A stretch of 64,000 nt of DNA from Chrysomallon squamiferum (GCA_012295275.1 CM022671.1:35637683-35701682); one strand, 5' to 3'; shown: positions 11,301 through 24,267, counted from the first letter of the stretch. The notes: generated by a model from the sequence alone, not told the origin. A program made the numbers and translations.

Positions 11301-14300
11301 GTATTACGATTATCAATAATTTTGTAGTTATCTAAATATATATAAAGCTATATACCGGGTATAAAAATTCATTTAGAGATAGTATATGAAATATGTAAAC
11401 TGTTTGAAATGATGTGTTTAAAACTGATTTATTTTGTGTGTTGCAGCTTCGCTGTGTGGGGAGCGGTGGATGGGACACACAGACATAGACAGGTGTTACA
11501 TGGTGAACTCCCTACCCCTGCCTTTCCACCAAGCACGTGAACACTGCATCCAGGAGGGCGGGACAATGGCGAGAGTGGACTCGGACTTCTTCAAAAATAT
11601 TTCAGCTCTGGCTTTGTTGTATTACAGAATTGCACAGAGACACGGTATCAGAAATTTGCGTAATTTGAGTAAATGTATATATATGTGTCTGGGTGTGTGT
11701 GTTTATGTTTGTAACAATGTATGTGTGTGTATGTATCTATGTATATGTACATATTTATATATATGTATGTATTGTGTGCGCATTTTGTATACGTGTTTAC
11801 GTCAGTCAAACTCAGCTAGGAATTGAAAAGAGTAGAATTACTCTCATTCTTTTAAAAATCTAGTAGCTGACCTCAATAACTATTAAATCAGTATTAAAAT
11901 GTCAGAACCTATTTTAATGAATTTATGTACAACTAATTTCTCTGTGTAATAATAGCCTACCTAGTAACTTAAATTTTAATTTTTGCACAATACAAGTGTT
12001 TTATGTTACGTCTTTATTTTTTTGTTTTTATGTGTGTATGTTATACGACATAATGTACAATTTCAGACACAGTCGCCTGGGTTGACTTGCAGTACACAGC
12101 TGGTATCATGTTAAACAACTGTACGTATCTGGATCACTTCACGGTAAAGACGTCGTCATGTGACAATCTGCTGCCAGTAGTTTGTGAGAAAAATACGTTA
12201 CGTAAGTATTTATCCTTGCGTTACTTCGCTTTGACTTTCTCTGTATGCATGCGTTCGTATTTATATGTGTAACTGCGTATTGATACGTATTTCTTGTCGT
12301 ATTAGTTTATGTATGCATATACGTATTATTTGGTGTATTTGTATGATCGTATTTGTTTATGTACATACTTCTTTCAGTATTTTTTTTATGTCTTTCTGTT
12401 TATACGTATTTCGTTCTGTACGTGCGTATTTCTTTCTATTTATACATTTATATACAACTAACCTGAGAAAATGGTAGAGAGAGGCAAAATAATTAATTGT
12501 ACAGATGAACACACAAAAAATTCGAAATTAATGAATCTTACTTTTTTTTTTTTATTTTTTTTTTTTACTTTCATTTGTAGCTAATCATGAACAAGATAAA
12601 TTTGTTTCTCTGTTTGACGACGACGACGACGATGTTGAAGTGAGAATGATGCAGTCAAAGAGACCGGAACCTCTCTCTTGTCCCTTTGTGATCAGTTCAC
12701 CGGAATCGGAAATCACGTGGTATAAAGATGGCGTCGCAATTCCCCCGTCCCAAAATCGCTTTGGAGAAACAGTTAAAGACGGTGAGTTGCTCATTCATGT
12801 ATTCTATTTACTTTTTGCTTTTATGTCATACAGTTATTTATTTTTGGCTTATTTTGAATTTATTTTTTTTTGAATTTGTTTTTATCAATTAAATTATTAT
12901 TATTTTAATATCGGGACAAGTACGTGAAAATGTGCATACATAAAAGAAACCAAGAGACAGAAGGAGATATATAAAAAATAAGTAAGTTAAATAGAGAAAA
13001 CATGTATATATATATACATGAGTAGAGGATAGAGAGAGAGAGAAAGAAGACAGCGATACACAGTATTAACTAATCAAATTGGTGTATACGGGGGAAATTA
13101 TTTAAACAATCACATTTTATGTGTAGAAAAACTACAGCTGGATTCTGGTATGATGAAACGTCTTGAACAAAGTCACGGCGGAGTTTTCAAAATGGCGATG
13201 CTGCAGGGAGTCTACTGGTGTCAAATCTGGCTGAACGAAAGTTTCACTGCAGTCAAATCAAACAAATCTTTTGTTGTCTTTGATGGTATGTCCAAAAGTT
13301 TATATCGTTTTACGGTTGTTGTTTTTTATTATTATTTTTTCTTTTTTGTTTTTTTGTTTATTTTACGAATCAGGAACATGATTTATTTTCTTTCTTAAGC
13401 TATTCGAATAAATGATAATAAATATTTTATAATGATGTTGTTAACAACCACATTGTTTGAAATCTTTTCCTCATTATTTTCTCTTTAAATAATTAACACA
13501 GACAGACAAACACACACTTACACACACACTCTTTAAATAATTAACACAGACAGACAAACACACACGTTATTTTTTTTACTGCAGATGTTGTTAGTCTATA
13601 CGGCGTCGTTAAAACAAAAGGTATCTCACTGTACGACATCATCCTGCTCAACTACATGAACACCGTCACCGGCATACCACTGATAATTTCACATGGTATT
13701 GAATCCATCAACGACAACGTCACCAGATCATTACAACAACAGTACCCTGCTTTGACTGAGATAGACAGTGTAGTTAAACGAATCGAGTAAGTCAGTTTAC
13801 AAAATGCAATTTTAATCATTTTACAACAAGTTAACATACATTTGCCCAAGCAAGGAGGCCGTTTGAAAACTAAATTGAGAATTCTATGTTGTATTTGTGT
13901 TATTTTAGACATGTTGCAATATTGTTTTTATCTTTCTTGCAGACCTGATACACATGAGATAGTGTTTTACACGTACCTGACTCTGAAACAAGTGATTCCA
14001 GAAAACATGAAAACAAAATTAATACAGTCTTACCTAAAGATGTTCCAGTCTGTTCTAAGTGTGAATGACTTCATGATCTCCCGAAAATGGAACGTAGAAC
14101 AACCAGTTGTCAACAATATAAACATCAGCAGAACAGGTATTTACCTATAAATATCATAATCATCATGATCATACACATCAATATTATCATGTTTTCAGTA
14201 ACATAAACAATAGTACATATGTCATCATTACTTTGGGAAAACTTAACATCTTCATAGTATCCACTTGCGTGAGGCATCGTAATCAGTTCCTCTTAACAAC

Positions 14301-15330
14301 GACAACAACAACATATATGGGGTCAGAAAGAGTTTTATTATTATTTACCTTTACTAGATGTCTATTATTTTGTGTACATGAATTTACAGACTTCACTGTA
14401 TGGTGTATTCTAAAATACAGAATCTATAATTTATCGAAACTGTATATATACAAATTTTACTCTTTTTTTTAAATTTTAAATTTATTTACCTTTGCTAGGT
14501 GTCTATTATTTTGTTTTCATGAATTTACTGACTTCACTTTATGGTATATTCTAAAATGCAGAATCCATTATTTATCGAAACTGTGTGATGTGTGTATATA
14601 TCTATAGTTATATCTATCTGTCTACCTATAGATGCTTGTTCTCGAGCTGTGCTGACAGACGAAGTCACAGGTTACCGAGCTTGGTTTCCGGTCACGCGAG
14701 TAGGACAGAACACGTTCAGTGAGGAAACTTGTGGTAAATACACTGACGTCATGTTGTGTTACTGTTTAGCAAATGTTTTCACAAAATCTCATTCTTTATC
14801 AGTATCATATTAATAAATACGTTTTGCACGATATTTACAAACACTTGCTAGTCAAATATTAACGTCGTCATCTTTCGGAATGCGGGTAAATCGGTTCCAT
14901 ACGTTCGGGTAATGAAGTCACGACTGGGCTAATTCGATACGTTCAAGTTATGACGTCATGACTGGGCTTATTCGATACGTTCAAGTTATGACGTTACGAC
15001 TGGACTTGTCCATCTGTGCCATTGTTTACAGCTGAACAACAGAGTATTCATAATAAGTACACACGCGCATCCACACAGACAGACATACACATTTAATTAA
15101 CCTTTGGTAATAAAGAAAAATGGTCGGAACATTTTCTGCATATATTTAATTATGCTGAATTAATTACAACAATAGAGTATAGTTAAAAACACACCTAAAA
15201 TATACGTTTATTAACTGTGTTATAAAGCGGTAGAAATGGCGGCGTTCAAAGGTTTTGAAACAGTACATATATTTCTTTTATTATCATGATTTGCTTGTTC
15301 GCCGAAAACAATAAAATAATAACTTGGAAG

Positions 15331-15362
<32 letters not shown>

Positions 15363-16443
15363 CGCCATTAGACTATTCATTCATATAGTCACAACAACAC
15401 TTTCAGCTATGTTTAAAATGTACTTGATCAATTAATTAACTTCCCATACGACTTTATGGTAGATGGCGTTGATCATATTGGCTTTGCTGTCTGCAGTGGA
15501 GATTACCAGAATGGTGCACACTGGGATTCCTGGAGTGTCACGTCAGAATGTCAACTGAAGGGCGTCAGTCCCACAATACCGAGCGAATTTCAAACAATAC
15601 TTCCGGAGTTCTACGAGCTTCCAAAGAAATCCTTTGCTGACTTGGATGAGGTAATTTTTTATTTAATACATTTTTTGTGACACATGGACATTCTTTTAAT
15701 AACAGTTGTCAGGTATTAATTAACTGATTTCTCTGAAGAACTTTGAGGAGAGAGCAGTCGCAACATCTTGAAGCACACCTTGAACCACACCAGCGTAAAG
15801 AAGAACGACATCTGATCTCTTGTCACTGTCTGGAACGGGAAAATGTTATATGCAGAGTGAATCTGGTATACTGTGCCTTAGATAAAGGCAGAATCATTTT
15901 ATTTTAATACTACGCAATTCACATACAGCAAAGTAGATATGATTTCATATTCTTATTTTTCATATCTTTTTAATGTATACTGTTTATATTATATTATATT
16001 ATATTATATTATATTATATTATATTATATTATATTTTATTTATGTGTTTTGAATAGATGACAATCGACGATACTAATGTTGTGGAGGTGTCAGACAAATT
16101 GGCAGACATCTTGGAAAAAACTAACGAGCTGACAGGAGCAGATATTGACGTATGTGCGCACGTCATTGAACGTATTGTCGCAGTGAACCCGAGGTCGGAT
16201 CAGGTACGTCATTTAGCTTCTTCTTCTTTTTTTCGTCTATTTAATAATTCATCGGCTTTTTTCAAATGGATTTTAATGTTCATTACAGACTTTTTTAGAC
16301 TAAATACAGACTATGAATTATATATTTTCAAAATTCTGTTACATCTTGAGTTAAATATTCGGTTCTAATAAGGTATTCTTTTTTATTTTCCTTTTTTACT
16401 TTTTCTTTCTTTCTTTCTTTCTTTTCTTCTTCTTCTTCTTCTT

Positions 16444-16474
<31 letters not shown>

Positions 16475-17951
16475 TTATTATTATTATTATTATTAATATG
16501 TTAAATTTAATTTGTGATTTTCATTAATAGATGACATTTTATTCATTCACTGATATGTTTTTAACAAGATATATCTTAAGAACATTTCAATGAATGAATA
16601 GAATGTTTCATCCATTTTTTAAAATTAACAAAATAAATATATGATTTACCACCACTGATTGACGTACTAGTATTTACTCAATAAAATCAACAGGTTGGAG
16701 TTCCCCTGGTTTCCTCTGTCAACAAGATTCTGGACGTGGGAGGGGACGCCATTGAGAAGGCGGAGAGAAACACGAAGGCAGCGAGCTCGATTATCGGCAC
16801 GATGGAAAGATTCGCCATGAACTCGAAACTCGGAAATCCGGGCTATTTTCGTATCGTTTCTCCAAACATCGCAGTAGAAATGTGGGATCTTCAGCAAGGG
16901 ATGAGACCCGTCATAGGACTGGGGGCGTCTGTGTCTAACGACTGGAGCACCCCCTTGACCACACCTCGCATCCGCACCATAGTGGACCGTTCTGATGACA
17001 TGTTCTTAGCCTTTGATGTGGCGATAGAGTTACCTGTAAAACTCGTACAAGACGAAATTACAGGTGAGTAGCAAGTAATGTGATTAATTGTTTATATACC
17101 TGAAGAAAAACAACATACATAAACACGTAAATAAATAAATAAGTAAGAAAATAAAAATAAAAATGAAATGAAATAGAATAGAATAGAATAGAATAGAATA
17201 GAATAGAATAGAATAGAATGGAATAGAATGGAAGAGAACATTATAATAAATGAATCAACTAAAAAGTATAGACATCAGGAAAACAGATGCAAACAAACCA
17301 CTAACAAGTATTTTGTTAAAATTACAACAGCAACTATTACTACTGCTACTATTACTGGTATACCTACGTCTACTATTACTACTACCGCCACTACTAATAT
17401 AACAAGACAACAACAAAACAAAACAAAAAAAAAAAAAAAAAAAAAAAAAGAAAATAAAAGCTAAATTAAAATAACCAACATCTTATATGTAACATGAACG
17501 CTAATGCTATCTCCCCAAGCACTCAATTTAAACTGATTTGTTGTTCACTTATTAAAAAAGTAAACGTAAATAAATAAATAAATGAATGTTGTTGTTTTTT
17601 CAGCTAACACAAACAGCACTCGCCTGTCCATGGTGATATACAGAAAAGTGAGTCTGTTCACTTCAACTATACCTATGTCCAACGTCAGCCAAGATGTCAT
17701 CAACAGTGCCGTCATAGCTGCTAGCCTGGGCGGCAAGAAGATAGAAGGTCTAAAAGACAAAGTCCGCATGATTTTCAGACCTTTCAAAGTATGTTATTTA
17801 TCTTTTGATTTTTTCTTTTCTTTTTTTTTATTATTTATTTATTTATTTTTTTTTTTTTATTATTATTTAGTTTGCTTTTGATACTGTTGTTGTTTTAATC
17901 ACTGAGGTTTTGGAGGTGTTACTGTTTATTTTATTTTATTTTATTATTATA

Positions 17952-17990
<39 letters not shown>

Positions 17991-19889
17991 TTAAATTTTC
18001 ATAATCAAATATTATTATTACTGTTTTGTTTTATTTTTGTTATTATTATTATTATTGTTATTGTTATTGTTGTTATTATTGTTATTATTGTTATTGTTAT
18101 TGTTGTTGTTATTATTTCAGAAGAGGAATCGTCATCTACACAGGACTAAGTGTGTGTTCTGGGACTACTCTAGAGGGGGGTGGTCGGGTAAGGGGTGTTT
18201 CTACAACGGAAGCAAACACGGAAAGGAAATCTGCGTCTGCGATCATCTCACAAACTTCGCCATTCTTCTGGTGAGTTCACAGCGTCATCATCATCATCAT
18301 CGTCGTCGTCGTCGTCATCACATACAGAAATCAATAACTAATTATATCCACTATTAAAGCAATTATTATTACTTCTGCTATTACTAATCTGTATATGTGT
18401 CTGTCTTTCTGTCTGCATGTTTTTATTGCTCTGTTTTTTTTTTTTTTGTATCTTAGCCTTTTTTTTCTCTTTTTTCTTCTTTCTTTCTTTCTTTCTTTTT
18501 TCTTTTTGTCTCTTTTCCCCCCTTCTATCTGTTTGTATGTATTTCTGAGTGTATTTACGTTCAGACAGATTTAAATGTTATTTCTTTACAGGATTTCTAT
18601 GGTAACCGGATGCCAATAGCTCCTGAACACGAGTTGTCTCTGAGTATCATCACGCTGGTGGGACTTAGTTTGTCGATCCTGGGACTTTCTTTAACTATCG
18701 TCAGTTTCATCTTCTTCAAGTAAGTCTTAAATACCTTCCCCCAGAAGAGTATCTATTTTACAATAGAAATATATTCAAATTATGTCTGTGATAGTGAGAA
18801 TAAACAGCCAAAATATTTTGAATTTATTTAATGTAAATGTTGTTGTTGTTTTGTTTTTACCTAGAAACCAACCTTTATTATTAATTAAGTATGAAAATAG
18901 TATAACAGGATTCCATTTCATTTTCATTTTTGTGTTGGACTTACATGTAATTAGAAATAAACCTAAACTTTGCTAATAATTAAGTCACGGTTGCTTGTCG
19001 TTTTGGGAGTACATTTAGGAGTTTGATCAGCTCCATCTCATCTAGGCTATACTTTAATAAAAACTGACAATTAAAAATGTTACAAATCGTATTTATCCTT
19101 AAACATTTAATAAACATATAAATAAATAAATCTTATTTTCTTTAATGACAGGAAGTTACGTAAAGGCCGCGCCCAGCTGACTCTATTCAACATGGCGCTT
19201 GCCCTGGTTGCCGCGAATCTGGTGTTTCTGATTGGAATCAAGCAGACGTCAAACTACGTCGTCTGCCTTCTCGTGTCCATTCTCTTACATTACCTCATCC
19301 TCGTCGCTTTCATGTGGATGTTGATTGAGGCAGTGTTGCAATATTTCACGTTCGTCAAAGTCCTCGGGTCTTATATCTCTAGATACTCTACTAAGACGTT
19401 AATATCTGCCTGGGGTAAGCAGATTAACTGTAATAATATTTAATTTTATTGTGAATTATATATTACTATGAATATGCGCCTGGGGTAAGCACTTTGTTTT
19501 CTGAATATGTTTAGTGTGACTCATATATTATTAGTTTTATATGATCCACAATAAATAAATGTTTATATACACATAAATAAAAGGTTTGTTTATGTTACCA
19601 TTCAAAAAAGAAAATATTATCTTCTTATGTGATATTTATATAAATTAGTTTTTGTGTTTTCAGGTTTGCCGCTTATTCCAGTGACAATTCTGTTATCTGT
19701 AGACTACGATTTATACCGCGGCAGACGAAATTAGTGAGTATCATCACAGTATAAAAAATATTTAACTTTTTTACTTTATTATTATGTAACCTTTATTAAC
19801 TGACTATTTCTGATTATGTCCTATTATACCATATTTTACACTGTAATAGCACACATATCTTTTATATCCTTGCTTTCCTCTCTTCTCTT

Positions 19890-19977
<88 letters not shown>

Positions 19978-20970
19978 GTTTTAGATAATAAAACTATGTT
20001 TATAATTTGAATATTTTCAGTTGTTGGTTGGATCTTGAAGCTTTCTATTTCGCTTTCGCCCTGCCTGTTGGCATCATCATCACCATCAACATCGTCATGT
20101 TCGTGGTGGTCCTCGTCAGCATCATCAGGAGACCCGACGGACTCAGAAACAACCAATCAAAACATAAGAGAGCCTCAACCAATCTGAAAGCAGCTATAAC
20201 AGTTTTTGTTCTTCTAGGTACGTACATCTGTTAGTCTATTTCTCGTTCCAGGCAATACTCCGAGTCTGCGCTAGTTAATAATACACAGTCACGAATAAAC
20301 GTAAAGCACGAAATGTGTATTCCTGTTTAATGGAAGGTGCAATTAGAAGATTTATTTTGCTAATCAGTAAATATAGTTCATGCAACGGAATTAGTGGCTT
20401 TTTTCCCCACATATTGTGAAAAAGCATAATTGTTATTCTGATATTGTAAACAAATGTTCAGTGATTAAACTGAAGTATTTGTTGTGATTTCTCTTTTCAG
20501 GACTCACTTGGGCGTTTGGGTATCTCGCCATCGATGACGCGCGACTCATATTCCAGTACATCTTCACCTCTCTCAGTTCTCTTCAAGGCTTCTTTATCTT
20601 CGTACTCATGGTTGCTAGGCGACCGAAGGTTCGCGAGCAGTGGCGAGCCGTCTGCTGCAAGACGTCAGAGAAAGACGGACGCACAAAGACTATGTCACCT
20701 ACAATGAGCAACTCTGCGTCATCGCGAGGTTCTGACGCGTCATCGCGCAGTTCTGACGCTGGAACGCGCGGGAAAGGCAGCACGCGGACTCTCGTGGGAT
20801 CGATCTCCGTCAGTTCCACGTGCAGCAGCGGCAGTTGTTTCGCTGCCAACAGCTTCGTGAATCGAGCGTTTAACGACGGCTTCGACTCTGTGTACAACGT
20901 ACATTCGCGCAGAAACAGTGCGCCGTATGCAAATTTACAAAACAAGCCTTGTGATTCATTTAAGAAATAA
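4321..20970 (+). CDS. Adhesion GPCR with two C-type lectin domains, Ig-like, HRM and GAIN/GPS domains (21 exons, 1,892 aa)
   Basis: Coding exons: 4321-4366, 7902-8207, 8510-8600, 9099-10951, 11447-11668, 12067-12201, 12581-12781, 13127-13285, 13585-13786, 13943-14136, 14632-14733, 15463-15650, 16057-16203, 16694-17063, 17604-17788, 18121-18270, 18592-18719, 19152-19414, 19664-19733, 20021-20217, 20501-20970. Phases agree at every junction; the CDS is 5,679 nt. The ATG at 4321 gives a signal peptide completed in exon 2 (ends ITVGLVLA, cleavage near residue 21); an acceptor at 4294 suggests an upstream untranslated exon. Domains: CTLD1 Cys55-Cys755, interrupted by a 573-residue Arg-rich plus Ser/Thr-rich insertion between Cys173 and Cys747; CTLD2 about 768-880; a six-Asp run at 897-902; Ig-like about 910-1004 (motif YWCQIW); hormone-receptor motif about 1137-1195; GAIN about 1234-1517 with GPS motif HL/T, predicted self-cleavage after Leu1510 and tethered agonist starting TNFAILL; seven helices about 1530-1775 with the class-B2-like motif LLGLTWAFG in TM6; Ser/Arg-rich cytoplasmic tail. 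The ligand is unknown. Lectin and Ig domains suggest glycan or cell-surface binding. No vertebrate orthologue was recognised. Confidence 0.9.
4376..4490. repeat. (CA)n microsatellite in intron 1 of the adhesion GPCR
   Basis: Imperfect CA tract with CG and AA interruptions, starting a few bases after the intron 1 donor (GTAAGT at 4367). His-Thr and Cys-Val open frames across it are artefacts. Confidence 0.9.
4557..4830. repeat. (ATT)n and degenerate (GTA)n tract
   Basis: Pure ATT repeats at about 4560-4600 decay into a GTA/GTG-rich trinucleotide stretch. Lies in intron 1 of the adhesion GPCR. Confidence 0.8.
6595..6826. repeat. Compound (CT)n-(AT)n-(AATA)n microsatellite
   Basis: A CT run of roughly 80 bp up to 6701 abuts a short AT run, then TAAA/AATAA repeats at 6780-6826. 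Intron 1 of the adhesion GPCR. Confidence 0.9.
7350..7413. repeat. (AAT)n microsatellite
   Basis: About 20 AAT units with one AAA interruption, in intron 1 of the adhesion GPCR. The reverse-strand Tyr/Ile-rich frames here are artefacts. Confidence 0.9.
8244..8304. repeat. (TATG)n microsatellite in intron 2
   Basis: TATG/TACG units begin about 35 bp after the exon 2 donor of the adhesion GPCR. The open frame running from exon 2 into this tract is intron read-through. Confidence 0.85.
13481..13567. repeat. 48-bp tandem duplication just before exon 9
   Basis: The block starting CTCTTTAAATAATTAACA is repeated 48 bp downstream, both copies carrying the CAGACAGACAAACACAC tail. It ends about 20 bp before the exon 9 acceptor of the adhesion GPCR and duplicates the presumed branch-point region. 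Confidence 0.85.
14339..14584. repeat. Diverged tandem duplication of about 141 bp in intron 10
   Basis: Two copies share ACCTTTRCTAGRTGTCTA, a stretch around GAATTTAC, and an ending TTATCGAAACTGT, offset by about 141 bp (14347 and 14488). Divergence by scattered substitutions shows it is not recent. No coding potential seen. Confidence 0.75.
14897..15010. repeat. Three 38-bp tandem copies carrying CRE-like sites, intron 11
   Basis: Three copies each contain ATACGTTC, a TGACGTCA-like octamer and CGACTGGGCT or a close variant. The octamer reads TGAAGTCA, then the perfect palindrome TGACGTCA (14951-14958), then TGACGTTA. A CREB/ATF enhancer role is only a possibility. Confidence 0.75.
15983..16034. 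repeat. (ATATT)n pentanucleotide repeat
   Basis: About ten units, ending some 20 bp upstream of the exon 13 acceptor of the adhesion GPCR, where it takes the place of a normal polypyrimidine tract. Confidence 0.85.
16391..16495. repeat. (CTTT)n-(CTT)n-(ATT)n microsatellite
   Basis: Compound simple repeat in intron 13 of the adhesion GPCR. No other content seen in that part of the intron. Confidence 0.85.
17165..17235. repeat. (AATAG)n pentanucleotide repeat
   Basis: About twelve AATAG units, the last ones drifting to AATGG, in intron 14 of the adhesion GPCR. A poly-A tract follows at about 17426-17450. Confidence 0.85.
17936..18110. repeat. (ATT)n / (GTTATT)n repeat before the GPS exon
   Basis: Pyrimidine-poor ATT repeats merge into GTTATT and GTTGTT units and run to within about 10 bp of the exon 16 acceptor (TTATTTCAG). 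Leu-, Ile- or Val-rich frames across it are artefacts. Confidence 0.85.
19893..19976. repeat. (CT)n dinucleotide microsatellite
   Basis: About 42 uninterrupted CT units in intron 19 of the adhesion GPCR, ending roughly 45 bp before the exon 20 acceptor. Confidence 0.95.
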
Positions 20971-21456
20971 TTTCCTTTTGTTGTTGTGTATATATGTGTA
21001 TATATATATATATATATTTAAAGGTGGTTTTTGTTGTTTTTTTTCTCTATATATTTAAAGATGTATTGTTTTCTTGTATATATTTAAATATATTATTTTT
21101 TATGTATATATTTTAAAAATATTTTGTGTATATATTTAAAATGTTGTTTATTTGTGTGCATATATCGAAAGATTTGGTTATCTGAACAGCTTTTAAAAAA
21201 GCTTTTTTTGTAAATATATTCAATATTTTTTTTTTTTTTATGTATATATTTAAAGATTTTTTTTATTGTACAGGTCTAACTTTATAAATGTGATATTTGT
21301 TATGTATATATTATGTATATTAAATACAACTCTTTACAGAGATGGCCTTACTTGTATCGATTTTACAGAAATTTTTAAAGCTTCATTAAAATTGTTTAAC
21401 ACAATACAATGTTAAGATGTGTATTTTCATTAAAATGTTGTGTATTCTGAAAATGC

Positions 21457-21965
21457 TGTTTTAATGTCGTGCTCCCCACATACACCGACACAGGCAATGT
21501 TAAGATGTGTATTTAGAAAATACGGCTGTTTTAATGTCGTGCTCCCACATACACCGACACAGGCAATGTTAAGATGTGTATTTAGAAAATACGGCTGTTT
21601 TAATGTCGTGCTCCCACATACACCGACACAGGCAATGTTAAGATGTGTATTTAGAAAATACGGCTGTTTTAATGTCGTTAAGATGTGTATTTGATGTTTT
21701 AATGTCGACACCGACACAGGCAATGTTAAGATGTGTATTTAGAAAAACGGCTGTTTTAATGTCGTGCTCCCACATACACCGACACAGGCAGCTGTTTTAA
21801 TGTCGTGCTCCCCTGACACAGGCAATGTTAAGATGTGTTTTAGAAAATACGGCTGTTTTAATGTCGTGCTCCCACATACACCGACACAGGCAATGTTAAG
21901 ATGTGTATTTTACACTGTTTTAATGTCTTTCACAGGACAATGTTAAGATGTGTATTTAGAAAATA
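21457..21965. repeat. 69-bp minisatellite
   Basis: A 69-bp unit containing TGTTTTAATGTCGTGCTCCC, ACACCGACACAGGCAATG and TTAGAAAATACGGC is repeated about four times almost perfectly, then as several truncated or rearranged copies. Because 69 is divisible by three, frames stay open on both strands and give a fake 23-residue peptide repeat. It lies 0.5-1 kb downstream of the adhesion GPCR stop codon and could be in its 3' UTR or just beyond. Confidence 0.9.
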
Positions 21966-24267
21966 CCACAGTATTTAGAAAATTTGTACTTTTCTGGTTA
22001 CTCGCTAACTTCATTTACACAGACTTTCACTGACACTTCAGTACATACCACAGTCTTTGATATGGATTGTTGGCTGAAAGGTAAACCAGTTATCCATGGA
22101 GATGATGTGTTAATGTGCATCCAAGTAAGACTTTCATCACTAAAATGGTTAATCTGAATCTTCACGAGTTTACGAATTTGCTGGTTGGTGTCTAAGTGTG
22201 TGTGTACGTATATTTTTAATATGGTCAATAGAAAGACAAGCTGGCTAGGCCATAATATAAATCGAGAAATCTGGTTACTAACGAAAAATAGATAAATATA
22301 AGTAATTTATAAATATATATACGTAAGGAATTTATAAATAAATGATTGAATAAGTATGATTAATAATAACAGTAATAACAATAACAACAACAATAATAAT
22401 AATAATATTAATGATAATAAAAGCTAAACTGTTGAGGGGAGTATCAGCTGGCAGTACTCAATGAATGAGTCAGACAGCAGAACAGAAAAATGTTTTAACA
22501 GCACAATTTCGGATACAACCAGTTGTGACACTGTATTGTTAGAACAAACTCAGCCGAGTAAAATGTACCACACCTTTGTGTACACACCCTCGTCAGTTTC
22601 ACGACGTAGTCAGGACTTTTTGAACTCGATTTGGCTGTTACTATCAAACTGTTAACGCATTCTCTTCTATTTATCCCATTTGAAAATGAAAAATAAAACT
22701 CCTATTAATTTTGCTAGCTGGCGTGTTTCAAACATAACAACACAAAATACGATCACGTTCTCTCGTATGATCTTGGGTTTATGTAAATAAAACGTACACA
22801 CCTCACATTTCAGGGGAGATAATGATCAAACGATATCAGGATATCAATTGACGGGTACACTGACAAATGATTTATAAAAGCGTGTGTTTGACACTGAAAC
22901 ATTCCTTATCGGTTCTTTCCGATAAAGAGTTAATTTATTCAAAACGTCATCGTATGACACTGTCGAACTCTTGATGTCTTCACTCTAAATGTAGAAGAAA
23001 TGACAAATATCTGAATAGAAAAATACACCGGACTGTAGAAAAATGTTTTTAAAAAGTTTAAAAAAAAAGAAATGAAAATAAAAAGTAAGTTGGCTTGATT
23101 ATATGTTGACTCCATTTTAACGAAAAAGTGATTGTCGTATTGCCGTTGGTCCGGGAGTATCAGAAATCTGAAAAATCGAAAAGAAAATATTATTCCAAAT
23201 TATGAGGAAAACAGTGTGTGTGTATGTGTATGCAATCGTGCGTGTGCATGTGTGTGTGTTTATATATTTATAATATTATCAACTTTTACACAGTAAGCTC
23301 GAAAACAAATAGAATGAGTTAGATATCACGTTCTTTCTCTTTTTTATGAACTAGTACATACATGAGCAAGCAATCTCTAAAAAAGACAGTTACGGCATCA
23401 AAGCAAATTACAGTTTAAAAATACTTCGAAAGTATAATACCTAACTACAATGCTGATATTAGATGGTAAGTATACACTATAATTCTAGCGTGTTTTTACT
23501 TACACAGTCAACACAGAGTAGATGAATTGGCAACTTTGAGAAAACGACCTGATGTCCATAATGTCTGTTGTTTTATTTCCTGCAGTATAAAAGTATTTAA
23601 AACTGTGTAGTTGATTAACCGTATATGCATATGTAAGTGTATATAGTATATAAATAAACAGGCAACCGGAAAGAGAAACAGCCGTATATATGATATATAC
23701 TTACAATTTACAAATACACACATGCATGCACACAATCATACATACATGCATATACACACACACGTACACACGTACATACATATACACACACATATACGCA
23801 CCTAAATTCATACACACACATACATAGATACACAAGCACATACAAACAAACTCATATATATTCACACATACATACATACATAAACTGGACGATAAAGAAC
23901 AGCACGTTGTTAAACAAGGAAGCAGTTCTAAGATTTATACATCCGGATACGTTTTCTAAATGCAAACTTTACACAGATTTAAATTATACACTGATTATAT
24001 GAATAGATGACCTAAATTCTTTCTGAGTATTTTCCAGTGAGTGTTTCAATTATTTTATGCTCGAGTTCTAATCTTAGTGTAAACAAAACAATCTAAAATA
24101 GATTTAGATCCGCTCTCTCTCTGTGTGAACAGCCAAACCTTAGCTAACAGTGAAGTATGTCATTAATACAATAAACAGGTAAGAAAGAAGAATTGTGCAA
24201 TCTCCGTTTCTGAAACTTTGATTTCGTACAAGAAAATGAACAAGTAAAAAACAAACATAATAAAAGG

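Noticed and set aside
21440-21694. Repeat protein of 23-residue units
   Set aside because: Open only because the minisatellite unit is 69 bp; it is open on both strands and ends where copies become irregular.
22461-22655. Plus-strand frame of 64 codons with ATG
   Set aside because: No domain, no splice context, no neighbours in the same orientation; chance frame.
22905-22929. Short hairpin TTATCGG-loop-CCGATAA, considered as a histone-type or regulatory stem-loop
   Set aside because: Only 7 bp, loop and flanks do not match the histone 3' element or an iron-responsive element, and no gene ends here.
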